From: Gallionella sp.
GTDB lineage: Bacteria > Pseudomonadota > Gammaproteobacteria > Burkholderiales > Gallionellaceae
Length of the DNA stretch: 64,000 nt
Assembly: GCA_023259035.1 (NCBI GenBank)
Contig: JAHFRA010000013.1
Coordinates: 1-64,000 of the forward strand
Direction: 5' to 3'
The notes beneath the pieces were generated by a model that was not told the origin of the DNA, did no database searches, and worked only from the letters and a program-made list of their open reading frames with translations. The position numbers were made by a program, and so were the translations under genes. Of the stretch, positions 1 to 9,051 are shown one piece after another (the first letter of the stretch is position 1; each line of letters begins with the position of its first letter).

Positions 1-124
1 TGGGAGAGTTCTCACTAAGTCTGTCCGTTACGCGGCAGATGCTTGTCGATGCCCCTCCACCCCGGCTCTTCTTTGACATAAAAAAGAACCGTAAACACCA
101 TACAAGCTTGTCGAAGGGTGGTGT

Positions 125-149
125 GGTTCGACATGCTCACCACGAACGG
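125..149. repeat. Dispersed short repeat, copy 1
   Basis: This is a variant of the widespread 'CCTTCGACAAGCTCAGGACGAACGG'-type dispersed repeat. A second, inverted piece (105-115) pairs with 127-137 at 10 of 11 positions, so the site can form a hairpin. Related copies lie inside purL (2543-2566) and uvrD (about 49980-50007). I recognise it by sequence similarity only; the mechanism of spread is unknown to me. Confidence 0.6.
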
Positions 150-192
150 CTTACCATTCATTGGCAGGCTCAATAAAGACAGATACTCGGCC

Positions 193-1065
193 ATGCAACT
201 TGCCCACATCACCACACGCCCACCCCATTTGCTGCAAGCGCTCAACGCGCTGGCGCAACGCGCGGATCATCGGGAGGCGGCGCAGATCCTTATCCATGAG
301 CTAAGCGGTATCACCGTGCTCGTCGCCAAGAGATTCACCAATGACCGGACGGCGGACGGCCTGCTCGACGCGTTTCACCTGACGCTGGGATGTATCTCGC
401 TGGGTATCAGCCAGGCGAACGTTCCCGAAGACGGCGATGCGCAGTTGTCCTTCCTGCTGCACCACGGTGCGGAATATGTGTTCCAGATGGGGTTTCGGTC
501 TATCAAGAAATTATCCGGCCTGCCCTATACGGCATACGTTTCGGATTTCGATAACGATCCGTTCATACAGCAGCGCGATATCAAGATGCTGTTCGCGGAA
601 ATCTGCCGCGCCGATCCCAATTCGCCATGGACAGGTGATGACATCTATAAAAGGGAGTTGCTGGATCGCCAGGCCAACCAGAGAATCGTTGCGTGCGCGA
701 AATGGCTGCGCAAAAATAATTTTGCAGGCCCGGTCAAAGACCCTGATATGGATGCCCATGCGGTGATCGCTATTGCGGTTATTTTCGCGATTGCCGGTGA
801 CGGCCCCGTCGTCGCGCGGGCCGGGCAAAGAGATATCGAAACCCTGATTCAGGGTGTGCGGAAAATATCGCCGGATATCGATGCCGGCTGGAACGCATTG
901 CTAAAAAAAGTCCCGCCCGAATATCACCCCATCCTGCGCGAATGCATGGACGAATACCGGAACACCATCGTCAAAAAAATTCAGTCGAAAACCGCAATCA
1001 AGGCCGTCGTCACCGAGTTGCAGAATTCGTATGCCGGCAGCGAGCTGGAGGTCGGCTATGACTGA
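193..1065 (+). CDS. Hypothetical protein, 290 aa
   Basis: I do not recognise this protein. It is mostly soluble and rich in Ala, Asp and Ile, with one hydrophobic stretch near residues 195-212 (AVIAIAVIFAIAG) that could be a buried helix. It has no signal peptide and no catalytic motif I can name. The frame is open from position 118, but that upstream part lies in a dispersed repeat, so I prefer the ATG at 193 (MQLAHITTRP). The Shine-Dalgarno match there is weak. The next gene converges on it from the other strand. Coding is supported by an 870-base open frame with normal composition. The function is unknown. Confidence 0.7.
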   Translation: MQLAHITTRPPHLLQALNALAQRADHREAAQILIHELSGITVLVAKRFTNDRTADGLLDAFHLTLGCISLGISQANVPEDGDAQLSFLLHHGAEYVFQMGFRSIKKLSGLPYTAYVSDFDNDPFIQQRDIKMLFAEICRADPNSPWTGDDIYKRELLDRQANQRIVACAKWLRKNNFAGPVKDPDMDAHAVIAIAVIFAIAGDGPVVARAGQRDIETLIQGVRKISPDIDAGWNALLKKVPPEYHPILRECMDEYRNTIVKKIQSKTAIKAVVTELQNSYAGSELEVGYD

Positions 1066-1096
1066 TTTACCGCTTGACGCACAATAGCAACGGCGA

Positions 1097-1155
1097 CAGG
1101 CCGGTGATGCCTTGCGGTGGGCTCGTTAAGGTTGAGCGGACAGATTTCGGTTGAC
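1097..1155 (-). pseudogene. Duplicated fragment of the purL 3' region
   Basis: This stretch resembles positions 1907-1966, inside the glutaminase part of purL. The first 21 bases are identical, then scattered matches continue for about 40 more bases (for example TTGAGCGGA and TTTCGGT). It lies downstream of the histidine phosphatase gene that follows purL, so a short piece of purL appears to have been copied about 800 bp away and then decayed. It is too short to encode anything. No other gene is visible between 1066 and 1204. Confidence 0.6.
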
Positions 1156-1204
1156 TTGCCGCTTTCCTGAGCACCGGCATCTTTGTGATGGACTCCAACA
1201 GCAG

Positions 1205-1744
1205 TCAAACCGCCGGCCATTCCAATTCCACCCATGTGCAGTTGGCGATGCTGCCGCGCGCGACTTGTTCGGGATCCTCCGCAGTCAATGCCTGTGCTGC
1301 AAGTATTGGGTTCTCGTGAGAAGCGGCCAACACGGTTCCATCCGGGTGGCGCGCGGCGATTTCGTCCATGAAGCTGCGCAACCGTTCCATTTGCTCCAGA
1401 AACGACTCCCCATGTTCCGGCTTGATGCGCAATGGGTCGGGATACACCAGATCATGAAACACTTTTACCGGCAGCCCATCCATTCCAGTTTGGCGTTCGT
1501 TGATGCGCGCATCGATACCCAGCGGGCAGATGTGGTGGCGCAGCAGGATTTTTGCGGTTTGTTGGGCGCGCGGAAATTCGGAAGCATAGGCGTGGGTAAA
1601 ACGTACCGCGCGCAATTTGTCTGACGCGGCTTCGGCCTGCGCCCTGCCCCGTTCCGTCAGGTTTACGGGCCGGACCGGATCATCGTTGATGTAGTGGGCG
1701 ACATTCGCTTCGCTCTCGCCGTGGCGGATCAGAAGTATCTTCAT
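1205..1744 (-). CDS. Histidine phosphatase family protein
   Basis: A 179-residue protein of the histidine phosphatase (phosphoglycerate-mutase-like) superfamily. The N-terminus MKILLIRHGESEAN holds the catalytic RHGE motif, whose His becomes phosphorylated. An Arg-containing segment (SEFPRAQQTAKIL, about residues 55-67) and a late His (AASHENPILAAQ, about residues 141-152) complete the usual active site. It begins 15 bases after the purL stop on the same strand and may be cotranscribed with it. The substrate cannot be read from the sequence. Family members include phosphoglycerate mutases, SixA-type and cobalamin-pathway (CobC) phosphatases, and the short length fits a small phosphatase better than a glycolytic mutase. 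Confidence 0.88.
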   Translation of the reverse strand: MKILLIRHGESEANVAHYINDDPVRPVNLTERGRAQAEAASDKLRAVRFTHAYASEFPRAQQTAKILLRHHICPLGIDARINERQTGMDGLPVKVFHDLVYPDPLRIKPEHGESFLEQMERLRSFMDEIAARHPDGTVLAASHENPILAAQALTAEDPEQVARGSIANCTWVELEWPAV

Positions 1745-1759
1745 GCTACGTGCGAAAGA

Positions 1760-2536
1760 TTACCCAACCCACTTCCTTGCATTCTGGAACATCCTCAGCC
1801 ATGCGCCATTTTCCTGCCACTCGCGCGGATACCAGGAGTTCTGCACGGCGCGGAAGATGCGTTCCGGATGTGGCATCATGATGCTGAAGCGACCGTCCGG
1901 CGTGGTCAGGCCGGTGATGCCTTGCGGCGAACCGTTCGGGTTGAGCGGATAGGTTTCGGTGGGCTGTCCGGTGTTGTCCACGTAGCGTAGCGTGACCAGT
2001 TCCCGTGCGGCATTCAGTTCTTTCGCACTGCTAAAATCGGCATAGCCTTCGCCGTGCGACACCACGATCGGCATCCTGCTGCCTGCCATGCCGTTGAAGA
2101 AAATCGACGGCGAGGGCTGCACCTCGACCATCACGAAACGCGCCTCGAATTGTTCGGACTGGTTGCGCGAGAAATGCGCCCAGTGTTCCGCGCCGGGGAT
2201 GATCTCGTGCAGGTTGCTCATCATCTGGCAGCCGTTACACACGCCCAATGCGAACGTATCGTCGCGCTTAAAGAACGCTTCAAATTCATCGCGCGCTCTG
2301 GGGTTGAACAGGATCGATTTCGCCCAACCCTCGCCTGCACCCAACACATCACCGTAAGAGAAGCCGCCGCAAGCTGCCACGCCTTTGAAATCATCCAGTT
2401 TCACGCGTCCGCTGATGATGTCGCTCATATGCACATCCACCGCCGCGAATCCGGCGCGGTCGAATGCTGATGCCATTTCTACCTGGCCGTTTACGCCCTG
2501 CTCGCGCAGGATGGCGATTCTGGGGCGTGTCAGCAC
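1760..2536 (-). CDS. purL: Phosphoribosylformylglycinamidine synthase, C-terminal glutaminase part (split by frameshift)
   Basis: This is the class I glutamine amidotransferase domain of PurL, which supplies ammonia for converting FGAR to FGAM in purine synthesis. Visible features are [14 protein letters not shown] at the start, the nucleophile loop [13 protein letters not shown] with catalytic Cys, and [10 protein letters not shown] with the catalytic His-Glu pair. In betaproteobacteria this domain is the C-terminus of one chain of about 1300 residues. Here it is in the +1 frame relative to the upstream 1044-codon part. The junction lies in an 11-base C tract (coding strand). Removing one C would join the two parts as ...[16 protein letters not shown]..., about 1305 codons. 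Read alone it would start at a GTG near 2536 with no good ribosome site. Confidence 0.85.
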   Translation of the reverse strand: MLTRPRIAILREQGVNGQVEMASAFDRAGFAAVDVHMSDIISGRVKLDDFKGVAACGGFSYGDVLGAGEGWAKSILFNPRARDEFEAFFKRDDTFALGVCNGCQMMSNLHEIIPGAEHWAHFSRNQSEQFEARFVMVEVQPSPSIFFNGMAGSRMPIVVSHGEGYADFSSAKELNAARELVTLRYVDNTGQPTETYPLNPNGSPQGITGLTTPDGRFSIMMPHPERIFRAVQNSWYPREWQENGAWLRMFQNARKWVG

Positions 2537-2542
2537 CGCCCT

Positions 2543-2578
2543 CCCTTCAACCAGCTCGGGGCGAACAGGGGGGGGGGG
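2543..2578. repeat. Dispersed repeat plus 11-base G/C homopolymer inside purL
   Basis: Positions 2543-2566 are a dispersed-repeat copy, about 21 of 24 bases matching the common form, and translate as VRPELVEG in the restored purL frame. Directly next to it (2568-2578) are 11 consecutive G on the plus strand. The combination sits exactly in the linker between the synthase and glutaminase domains of PurL. The homopolymer is where the frame is lost. Confidence 0.7.
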
Positions 2579-5500
2579 CTTCGTTCGGGTCGTACGTCAA
2601 TTTCACATGCAGGCCGGGGTCGGCGGCATTGAGGATGCAGTCGAATTCCTGTTGTGCGCAGGCCGGATTGTCGCGCAGCTTCTGCATCCGGAAAGTAGTC
2701 TCCGACCAGATACGTTGCAGGTTCACGCCGCTTTCGCTGAACAGTTTTTCGCCGCCGCGCGAAACTTCGATCATGCCGGTCTGATTCAGCGTGGCGATCT
2801 TCTGCACGCTCTTCAACCCGGCATCGCGCGCCAGTTGCAACACATGTTTCAGATCGCGGTTGCGCACCTGCACCACTGCGCCAAGCTCCTCGTTGAACAA
2901 CGCGCGCAACGTGTCGCCGTGCAGCTCGTCAAGTTGGATGTTCAAACCGATGTGCGAGGCAAACGCCATCTCGCACAGCGCTGCAAACGCGCCGCCGTCA
3001 GAACGGTCGTGATAGGCCATCAGCTTGCCTTTGGCATTCAGGTATTGCACCAATTCGAAGAACGACTTGAGCACCTGCGCATCATCCACGTCCGGCGCAA
3101 CATCGCCGACCTGCTTGTATACCTGCGCCAGCGCCGAGCCGCCCATGCGGTTCTTGCCCTGCCCCAGATCGATCAGCAGCAGCGTGGTATCCAGATAGGC
3201 GGAGAGTTGCGGCGTGAGCGTGCCGCGCGCATCCGGGCATGGCGCGAAAGCGGAAACGATCAACGACAAGGGGGCGGTGACAGCCTTGTCCTCATTGCCT
3301 TCTTTCCAGGTGGTCTTCATGCTCATCGAGTCCTTGCCGACCGGGATGCCGATGCCGAGCTGCGGGCACAGCTCCATGCCGACCGCGCGCACCGTGTCGA
3401 ACAGCGCGGCGTCCTCGCCGTGATGCCCGGCTGCCGCCATCCAGTTCGCCGACAGTTTGATGTCGCAGATCTTCTCGATGCGCGCGGCGGCGATGTTGGT
3501 GAGCGCTTCCCCTACCGCCATACGCCCCGAAGCGGGTGCATTGATCAATGCCAGCGGAGTGCGTTCGCCGATGGCGAAGGCCTCGCCGCGATAGGTATTG
3601 AAACCCATCAGCGTGACCGCGACATCCGCCACCGGCACCTGCCACGGGCCGACCATCTGGTCGCGCGCGGTCATGCCGCCCACGGAGCGGTCGCCGATGC
3701 TGATCAGGAAAGTCTTGTTCGCCACCGACGGCAGGCGCAGCACGCGCCCGATTGCATCGCGCAAATCAATCGTGCTGCTGTCGAACGACGACAGGCGCGG
3801 TATTTCGCGCACCGCGTTGCGCGTCATCTTCGGCGGTTTGCCGAGCAGCACCGACAGCGGCATATTTACCGGATCGTTGTCGAATTCGGCGTCATGCACG
3901 GTAATGCAATCGTCGGCGATAGCCGTGCCGACCACCGCGAACGGACAACGCTCACGCTCGCATAGCGCGCGAAATTCTTCCAGCCGCTCCGGCGCAATCG
4001 CCAAGACGTAGCGCTCCTGCGATTCGTTGCACCAGATCTGTTTCGGCGACATGCCGGTCTCGTCCAGCGGTATCTTGCGCAGCTCGAAAAGTGCGCCCTT
4101 GCCGCCGCCGTGCACCAGTTCCGGCAGCGCGTTCGACATGCCGCCCGCGCCGACATCGTGGATCGACAGGATCGGGTTGTTCGCGCCCATCTGCCAGCAG
4201 CGGTCGATCACTTCCTGCGCGCGGCGCTGCATCTCCGGGTTGCCGCGCTGCACCGAATCGAAGTCGAGGTTCTCTGCGTTCGCGCCGGTGTCCATACTCG
4301 ACGCCGCGCCGCCGCCCAAGCCGATCAACATGCCGGGACCGCCGAGATGCACCACCAGCGCGCCGACCGGCAGGTCGTGCTTGTGCGTGTGAATCGCCGC
4401 GATGTTGCCGACGCCGCCCGCCAGCATGATCGGCTTGTGGTAGCCGCGCATCTCGCCGCTGACCTGCTCCTCGAAGGTGCGGAAATAACCCGCCAGATTC
4501 GGGCGGCCAAATTCGTTGTTGAACGCCGCCGCGCCGATCGGGCCGTCCAGCATGATTTGCAGGGAGGTGACGATGCGGGCGGGTTTGCCGTATTCCATTT
4601 CCCAAGGCTGCACAAACCCCGGAATATTCAAATTGGATACCGAAAATCCGGTCAGCCCGGCCTTGGGTTTGGAACCGGTGCCGGTCGCACCTTCGTCGCG
4701 GATCTCGCCGCCGCTGCCGGTCGCGGCACCCGCGAACGGTGCGATGGCGGTAGGGTGGTTGTGCGTCTCGACCTTCATCAGGATGTGGGTCAGCTCTTCG
4801 CCGAACGCATAGCCGCCATCGGCGCGCGGATAAAAGCGCTCGATGCGCGTACCCTCGATCACCGAAGAGTTGTCGGAATAGGCCACCACCGTGCCCTGCG
4901 GGCTGACTTTGTGGGTGTTGCGGATCATGCCGAACAGCGAGATATCCTGCGCCTCGCCGTCGATCACCCAGTCGGCGTTGAAAATCTTGTGGCGGCAGTG
5001 TTCGGAGTTCGCCTGCGCGAACATCATCAGTTCGACGTCGGTCGGGTTGCGCTCCAGCTTGCGGAAGTTCTCGACCAGATAGTCGATTTCGTCCGCCGAC
5101 AGCGCCAGGCCCATGTCACGGTTAGCTTGCTCCAAGGCCTTGCTGCCACCTTTCAGGATGTCCACTGTTTCCAATGGTTGCGGCCTGCCGTGCCGGAATA
5201 TCTTTTCCGCCGCAACAGCGGGATCGGTCAGTACGGTTTCAGTCATGCGGTCATGCAGCAGCAACACCGCTGCCTGCTCGGGCATATTCAATGGTTTGCC
5301 GCTCTTGGCCGAGAGGTAATACACCACGCCGCGTTCGATGCGCCGCACGCTGGACAGTCCGCAATGCTGCGCGATATCGGTGGCCTTGGTGGACCACGGC
5401 GAGATCGTGCCGAGGCGCGGCACCACCAGCAGGCGCTGGTATCGGGCTGCATCGGCAGGCTCGCCCGCCGCCCTGCCCTGCCCCAGCACCTTGTCCAGCC

Positions 5501-5681
5501 CCAACACTTTATCCAACAGGTTGGCTTGCGCCTTGCTCAGCGCCTTATCCTTGAGCGCGCTGAAATACCAGTGGCGCGTATCCGCAAGAGTGACGCCGGG
5601 GGCGGCTTCGCTCAGCGCGGCGCGCAGTTTTTCCAGACGAAAGGCAGATAAGGCGGCGGTGCCGACAGAGACTTGAAACAT
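2547..5681 (-). CDS. purL: Phosphoribosylformylglycinamidine synthase, N-terminal and synthase part (split by frameshift)
   Basis: This 1044-codon reading frame carries the N-terminal PurS-like region, the linker and the two tandem AIRS-type halves of large-form PurL (FGAM synthase, fourth step of purine synthesis, ATP-dependent). Family signatures include [44 protein letters not shown] and the second-half [15 protein letters not shown]. The start MFQVSVGT fits the family. The frame ends after ...[15 protein letters not shown] at the poly-C tract, just before the glutaminase domain (1760-2536). Either the assembly has one extra C, or the tract slips during transcription or translation, or the gene is damaged. 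PurL is normally needed in an autotroph, so an error or slippage is more plausible than loss. Confidence 0.92.
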   Translation of the reverse strand: MFQVSVGTAALSAFRLEKLRAALSEAAPGVTLADTRHWYFSALKDKALSKAQANLLDKVLGLDKVLGQGRAAGEPADAARYQRLLVVPRLGTISPWSTKATDIAQHCGLSSVRRIERGVVYYLSAKSGKPLNMPEQAAVLLLHDRMTETVLTDPAVAAEKIFRHGRPQPLETVDILKGGSKALEQANRDMGLALSADEIDYLVENFRKLERNPTDVELMMFAQANSEHCRHKIFNADWVIDGEAQDISLFGMIRNTHKVSPQGTVVAYSDNSSVIEGTRIERFYPRADGGYAFGEELTHILMKVETHNHPTAIAPFAGAATGSGGEIRDEGATGTGSKPKAGLTGFSVSNLNIPGFVQPWEMEYGKPARIVTSLQIMLDGPIGAAAFNNEFGRPNLAGYFRTFEEQVSGEMRGYHKPIMLAGGVGNIAAIHTHKHDLPVGALVVHLGGPGMLIGLGGGAASSMDTGANAENLDFDSVQRGNPEMQRRAQEVIDRCWQMGANNPILSIHDVGAGGMSNALPELVHGGGKGALFELRKIPLDETGMSPKQIWCNESQERYVLAIAPERLEEFRALCERERCPFAVVGTAIADDCITVHDAEFDNDPVNMPLSVLLGKPPKMTRNAVREIPRLSSFDSSTIDLRDAIGRVLRLPSVANKTFLISIGDRSVGGMTARDQMVGPWQVPVADVAVTLMGFNTYRGEAFAIGERTPLALINAPASGRMAVGEALTNIAAARIEKICDIKLSANWMAAAGHHGEDAALFDTVRAVGMELCPQLGIGIPVGKDSMSMKTTWKEGNEDKAVTAPLSLIVSAFAPCPDARGTLTPQLSAYLDTTLLLIDLGQGKNRMGGSALAQVYKQVGDVAPDVDDAQVLKSFFELVQYLNAKGKLMAYHDRSDGGAFAALCEMAFASHIGLNIQLDELHGDTLRALFNEELGAVVQVRNRDLKHVLQLARDAGLKSVQKIATLNQTGMIEVSRGGEKLFSESGVNLQRIWSETTFRMQKLRDNPACAQQEFDCILNAADPGLHVKLTYDPNEAPPPCSPRAG

Positions 5682-5749
5682 GGCGCAGACCGTGAAATTA
5701 AACTCAGGCCGGGATTATACTATGTACCCCACACAGCGCTTAACCGGAA

Positions 5750-6739
5750 ATGAGCAAACTCATCCCCTCCCCCACGCCCAAACTCATTGCCCGAAACCGG
5801 GTCATGGCAAACTTTCCGAGACGCCCGCGCGACAGCCACAAGGGTATGTTTGGCACTGTCGCGATAATAGTAGGCGGCGCATCCGGCATGGTCGGCGCGC
5901 CGCTGCTGGCGGCGCGCGCCGCGCTCAAACTGGGCGCGGGCTGTGTGCATGTTGGCATGTTGGCGGAGAACGCGCCGACTGTCGACCTGCTGCAACCTGA
6001 ACTGATGCTGCATCGCGCACATGACGTATTTTCCTCCACACCGTTCACCCTGAGCCTGATGGAACCACTAGCCATTCGACTAAGCCCGCAAGCGGGCAAG
6101 TCGCTGGTTATGTCGAAGGGCAATTTCGTTGTCGCCATCGGCTGCGGCATGGGCACCTCAAAAGCCGCCTACAAGCTGCTTTATGAAGCGCTGAAAGTCA
6201 AAACACCCATCGTGCTGGATGCCGATGCACTGAACCTGCTCGCCAGCCATGCCGATTTGCAGGACGACCTGCGCGCGCGCAATCACCCGTCCGTGCTCAC
6301 GCCCCACCCCGGCGAAGCCGCGCGCCTGCTGACTTGCGGGATTGGAGAGATACAGGCAGACCGCAGCGCAGCAGTGCAACAACTGGCGCAGAAATTCGCT
6401 TGCAGCGTGGTGCTGAAAGGCGCAGACAGCCTGTGCGCCACGCGCGACGGCAGGCTGTTCGTCAACCGGACCGGCAACCCCGGCATGAGCGCGGCGGGCA
6501 TGGGCGACGTGCTGACCGGCATGATCGCCGCGTTCATCGCACAGGGAATGTCGGTGGACGATGCGCTGCTGCTGGCGGTTCACCTGCACGGCGCGGCAGG
6601 CGACGCGCTGGCCGCGCAGCACGCTACCATTGGCATGAGCGCGACCGAAGTCACCGAGTGGGCGCGCTGGCTGCTGAATCAATGGATGCAACCTCGTAGC
6701 CCGCATGAAGCGCAGCGCAATGCGGGGGAAAACCGATAA
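5750..6739 (+). CDS. nnrD: ADP-dependent (S)-NAD(P)H-hydrate dehydratase
   Basis: This protein repairs hydrated NADH/NADPH (NAD(P)HX) in the cytoplasm. It is the stand-alone YjeF C-terminal (CARKD) type without the epimerase domain. Recognisable parts are the ribokinase-like core SHKGMFGTVAIIVGGASGM (about residues 33-51), LDADALNLLA (about 157-166), LTPHPGEAARLL (about 185-196), VVLKGADSLCA (about 219-229) and the GMSAAGMGDVLTGMIAAF anion hole and catalytic Asp (about 244-261). It is divergent from purL with only about 70 bases between them. The last 16 residues (QPRSPHEAQRNAGENR) are encoded by a REP element that begins at 6692, so the native C-terminus has been replaced or extended. Confidence 0.92.
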   Translation: MSKLIPSPTPKLIARNRVMANFPRRPRDSHKGMFGTVAIIVGGASGMVGAPLLAARAALKLGAGCVHVGMLAENAPTVDLLQPELMLHRAHDVFSSTPFTLSLMEPLAIRLSPQAGKSLVMSKGNFVVAIGCGMGTSKAAYKLLYEALKVKTPIVLDADALNLLASHADLQDDLRARNHPSVLTPHPGEAARLLTCGIGEIQADRSAAVQQLAQKFACSVVLKGADSLCATRDGRLFVNRTGNPGMSAAGMGDVLTGMIAAFIAQGMSVDDALLLAVHLHGAAGDALAAQHATIGMSATEVTEWARWLLNQWMQPRSPHEAQRNAGENR

Positions 6740-6784
6740 CCGCCGCATTGCTTCCCGGATTTCACTTCGTTTCATCCGGGCTAC
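6692..6784. repeat. REP pair (BIME-like) upstream of the RAYT gene
   Basis: Two inversely oriented REP units. The first reads GTAGCCCGCATGAAGCG with a closing ATGCGGG stem. The second, on the minus strand, reads GTAGCCCGGATGAAACG with a closing ATCCGGG. Both have the GTAG head typical of REP sequences acted on by Y1 transposases. The first unit overlaps the 3' end of nnrD. The pair ends 28 bases before the transposase gene. Confidence 0.85.
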
Positions 6785-6812
6785 ATATTTAAACTGATGG
6801 AAGCAAGCCGCG

Positions 6813-7355
6813 GTGCATTTCCGCCGTAACCAACTGCCCGGTGGAACATGTTTCTTTACCGTAACGCTGGCCGACCGGCAATCTCGCGCACTTACTGAAA
6901 ACATCGAGCCTCTGCGTGCGGCGTTCCAACACGTGATGACCAAGCATCCTTTTGAAATCGTGGCAATGGTGGTATTACCGGAACACCTGCACACCATCTG
7001 GACACTGCCTCCCGACGATGCCGATTATGCCGGGCGCTGGCGCGCAATCAAGTCAGGATTTACCCGCGACCTGATCCACACTGGAGTAAACCTGACGCGC
7101 AACGCCAAAGGCGAATACAACCTGTGGCAACGGCGATTTTGGGAGCATACCTTGCGCGACGATAACGATCTGGCCCGGCATGTGGATTACATTCACTACA
7201 ACCCGGTCAAGCACGGCCTCGCGTCGCGCGTATCTGCATGGCCGCATTCATCGTTTCATCGTTACGTGCGCAAAGGCATGTTGCCCGAAGACTGGGTGGG
7301 AGAAATGAGCGAGGCCGTAAATGAAAAATACGGCGAACCGGAACCCTCCAAATAA
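6813..7355 (+). CDS. REP-associated tyrosine transposase (RAYT)
   Basis: A 180-residue Y1-type HUH single-strand DNA transposase, related to IS200/IS605 TnpA but associated with REP sequences. The HUH metal-binding motif is in VVLPEHLHTIWTLP (about residues 52-65, H-L-H). The catalytic Tyr is in HVDYIHYNPVKHGL (about residues 125-138). The C-terminal region SAWPHSSFHRYV is typical of RAYTs. I use the GTG at 6813; the upstream ATG at 6797 is out of frame. It lies precisely between two GTAG-headed REP pairs (6692-6784 and 7363-7493), the usual arrangement for a RAYT and its substrates. It is probably domesticated, since RAYTs usually occur as single copies and move REPs rather than themselves. 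Confidence 0.92.
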   Translation: MHFRRNQLPGGTCFFTVTLADRQSRALTENIEPLRAAFQHVMTKHPFEIVAMVVLPEHLHTIWTLPPDDADYAGRWRAIKSGFTRDLIHTGVNLTRNAKGEYNLWQRRFWEHTLRDDNDLARHVDYIHYNPVKHGLASRVSAWPHSSFHRYVRKGMLPEDWVGEMSEAVNEKYGEPEPSK

Positions 7356-7362
7356 CCATAAA

Positions 7363-7493
7363 CCTCGTAGCCCGCATGAAGCGCAGCGCAATGCGGAAAA
7401 GAAGCTGATGGCCACCACATTGCGTCCCGCTACTTGCTAAGCGGGCCACTTGCTCCAATCCCCCCGGATTCCGCTGCGCTTCATTCGGGCTAC
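7363..7493. repeat. REP pair downstream of the RAYT gene
   Basis: The left unit starts with the same CCTCGTAGCCCGCATGAAG as the upstream pair. The right unit, on the minus strand, reads GTAGCCCGAATGAAGCGCAG. A spacer with GCGGG-type stems lies between. The GTAG of the right unit supplies the TAG stop codon of the gene at 7490-7891. Confidence 0.85.
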
Positions 7494-7891
7494 GTCAACT
7501 TCGTTTCATATGGTGTTACTTGCTTCGGAAGTTTTTTAGTTATTGACCGTCCACCAAAATAATACCCTGTAACACTTCCGATCAATGTAGCTGCGAACGC
7601 TAACACTTCATGAAAGTTTTCCTTTTCAGCCAAATAGCAAACCAAGAGCAAGGCAATGCTAACGATGCCCCACGCAAGTGCCGGTGTAATTCGATTGCGT
7701 ATTTGTATTGTTTGAGGCTCTGCCACACCAAAACCTTTGCAAACGCTGCAAACAAGTCCTTCTGATGCACCACTCTTTATTTGCGCTTTCTTAACACATA
7801 AAGCACAGCTTCGATGCTCCTCACCGTTACGGCATGTGCCAGATGCTTGACAATGTGCACATGGAACATAGCCACATATTTCTTCTTGCAC
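7490..7891 (-). CDS. Zinc-finger membrane protein of unknown function
   Basis: A 133-residue protein. The N-terminal half has repeated Cys pairs (CAHCQASGTC, CALCVKKA, CSVCKGFG), resembling a DnaJ-like or rubredoxin-type zinc-binding module. The second half has two membrane segments (about residues 72-87 and 95-113) and a short basic tail. The last codons (KLT-stop) run into the REP at 7363-7493, so the present C-terminus is fixed by that repeat. It is one of three minus-strand genes in a REP-bounded islet. The function is unknown; tethering of a small metal-binding domain to the inner membrane is an inference. Confidence 0.65.
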   Translation of the reverse strand: MQEEICGYVPCAHCQASGTCRNGEEHRSCALCVKKAQIKSGASEGLVCSVCKGFGVAEPQTIQIRNRITPALAWGIVSIALLLVCYLAEKENFHEVLAFAATLIGSVTGYYFGGRSITKKLPKQVTPYETKLT

Positions 7892-7930
7892 GAAAACCCT
7901 CCGACTGATTAAAACCTACCTGCTCACAAG

Positions 7931-7956
7931 GGCGGATTGGCAAAACGCAATCCGCC
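7931..7956. repeat. Palindromic repeat, second family
   Basis: Perfect 9-base arms GGCGGATTG and CAATCCGCC around an 8-base loop, in the 131-base gap between two small minus-strand genes. The head and stem differ from the GTAG-type REPs, so I treat it as a different palindrome family. It could also act as a transcription barrier. Confidence 0.55.
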
Positions 7957-8022
7957 GAATGGGTTTCACCATACGGCGCAATGACCGTTGGTTATTTCGA
8001 TCGCAGGCTACAGGGTCACTAT

Positions 8023-8430
8023 CTAAAATCTACCACGCCAACCCTTTTCGCTTTTTTCAAAGACCACTCTCGCTGATATCGTATCCGATGTTCCTGATGC
8101 TATAGATTTGTTAAATAGTCTTTGATTGCATAAACCGGTCATCATGTCAGCTAAAGATTTTAGATCATTAGCTTTTGGCACGCAGTTAATACCTTTCGGG
8201 AATTTCCTGGTTACCTCAACCTCCATCTCATAGACCTTAACCCCCATCATCTCCATTTCTTTACCATCTGTTTTTTTGACGTTCTCGACAACCAAATCCC
8301 CCGAGTCGATATACTGTTTGTAGGCTCGAAACACAACTTCTTTGGCATCTGACTCCGAAGGGTTCGAGCTGAAACAGCCAGCCAAGCCGACGCTTATAGC
8401 GACCATCAATACCGCAGCAGGCAACTTCAT
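8023..8430 (-). CDS. Putative lipoprotein
   Basis: A 135-residue protein with a clear lipoprotein signal: MKLPAAVLMVAISVGLAGC, where the lipobox LAGC puts the lipidated Cys at residue 19. After it come FSSNPSESD and a small mixed alpha/beta domain with Val/Glu-rich strands (VYEMEVEVTRKF). The mature form begins Cys-Phe-Ser, which does not suggest inner-membrane retention (no Asp at +2), so the outer membrane is more likely. I recognise no family with certainty. It lies in the small REP-bounded islet, transcribed with its neighbours on the minus strand. Confidence 0.75.
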   Translation of the reverse strand: MKLPAAVLMVAISVGLAGCFSSNPSESDAKEVVFRAYKQYIDSGDLVVENVKKTDGKEMEMMGVKVYEMEVEVTRKFPKGINCVPKANDLKSLADMMTGLCNQRLFNKSIASGTSDTISARVVFEKSEKGWRGRF

Positions 8431-8485
8431 GTTTTCTCCCTCAGTTAAAATTGTGATGTCAATATCTGCAAGATACGCGCGTTAT

Positions 8486-8917
8486 TTACGCTTGGTGGTA
8501 AATACCACCGCACTTGTGGCAAACCCATGATTCACTCCAGAGCTGGTAAAGCTTCGGCCACTCTTTCGAGTTGAATTGAAATCTGGAATGAAGGGCATAC
8601 CCACTGCTCCCAACGACGGCCAGCCACGTTATGATTGCACCAACCCCACTCACAAGAGCACCCATACTGAAGAACCCCAAGACAAGACCAATAGCAGGCC
8701 ACTTGTAGGATTTTATTGCTGGCGGCGAGCAAGCAGCAGCCAAGACTGATTGCGACTGACCAGATGTTGTCGTGACACCGCCACCAAAGCCGATTCTGCC
8801 GCCACTACCGATGCCAACTCCCGCCGAGTTACTGGTCGTGGAAATATTCTGTGTCCCGCTGTGAAATGCTACTTCCAGACGCTGTGTATTTTCAGATTCG
8901 CATTTTGGACATTTCAT
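8486..8917 (-). CDS. Zinc-ribbon membrane protein of unknown function
   Basis: A 143-residue protein that opens with MKCPKCESENTQRLEV and closes with WVCHKCGGIYHQA, giving two CxxC knuckles that could form one zinc ribbon. Between them are a Gly/Ser-rich stretch (about residues 30-50) and two hydrophobic segments (about residues 76-107, PAIGLVLGFFSMGALVSGVG and following) typical of a membrane hairpin. It is the first of three minus-strand genes in the islet and shares the 'zinc knuckle plus two membrane segments' layout with the gene at 7490. The function is not known. Confidence 0.72.
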   Translation of the reverse strand: MKCPKCESENTQRLEVAFHSGTQNISTTSNSAGVGIGSGGRIGFGGGVTTTSGQSQSVLAAACSPPAIKSYKWPAIGLVLGFFSMGALVSGVGAIITWLAVVGSSGYALHSRFQFNSKEWPKLYQLWSESWVCHKCGGIYHQA

Positions 8918-9051
8918 GTTGCTATAACCCCCTGACGTAAGTTAATCGGCATGATGCACGCCCCCTGTGAACGCAATCGCATTCTGCCCAATATATTGTG
9001 AAGACGCAAACATAACTTCGCCGTACCTTGCCCCGCAAACGGGGAGAGGCA

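Noticed and set aside
2385-3965. 526-codon plus-strand open frame
   Set aside because: It is antisense to purL, has a His/Arg/Gln-rich composition typical of shadow frames in GC-rich DNA, and no domain. The same applies to the plus-strand frame at 4110-5651.
2547-5681. Treating purL as a programmed frameshift
   Set aside because: No stimulatory structure or slippery heptamer of a known type is evident; an 11-base homopolymer is also a classic place for assembly errors, so I only flag slippage as one option.
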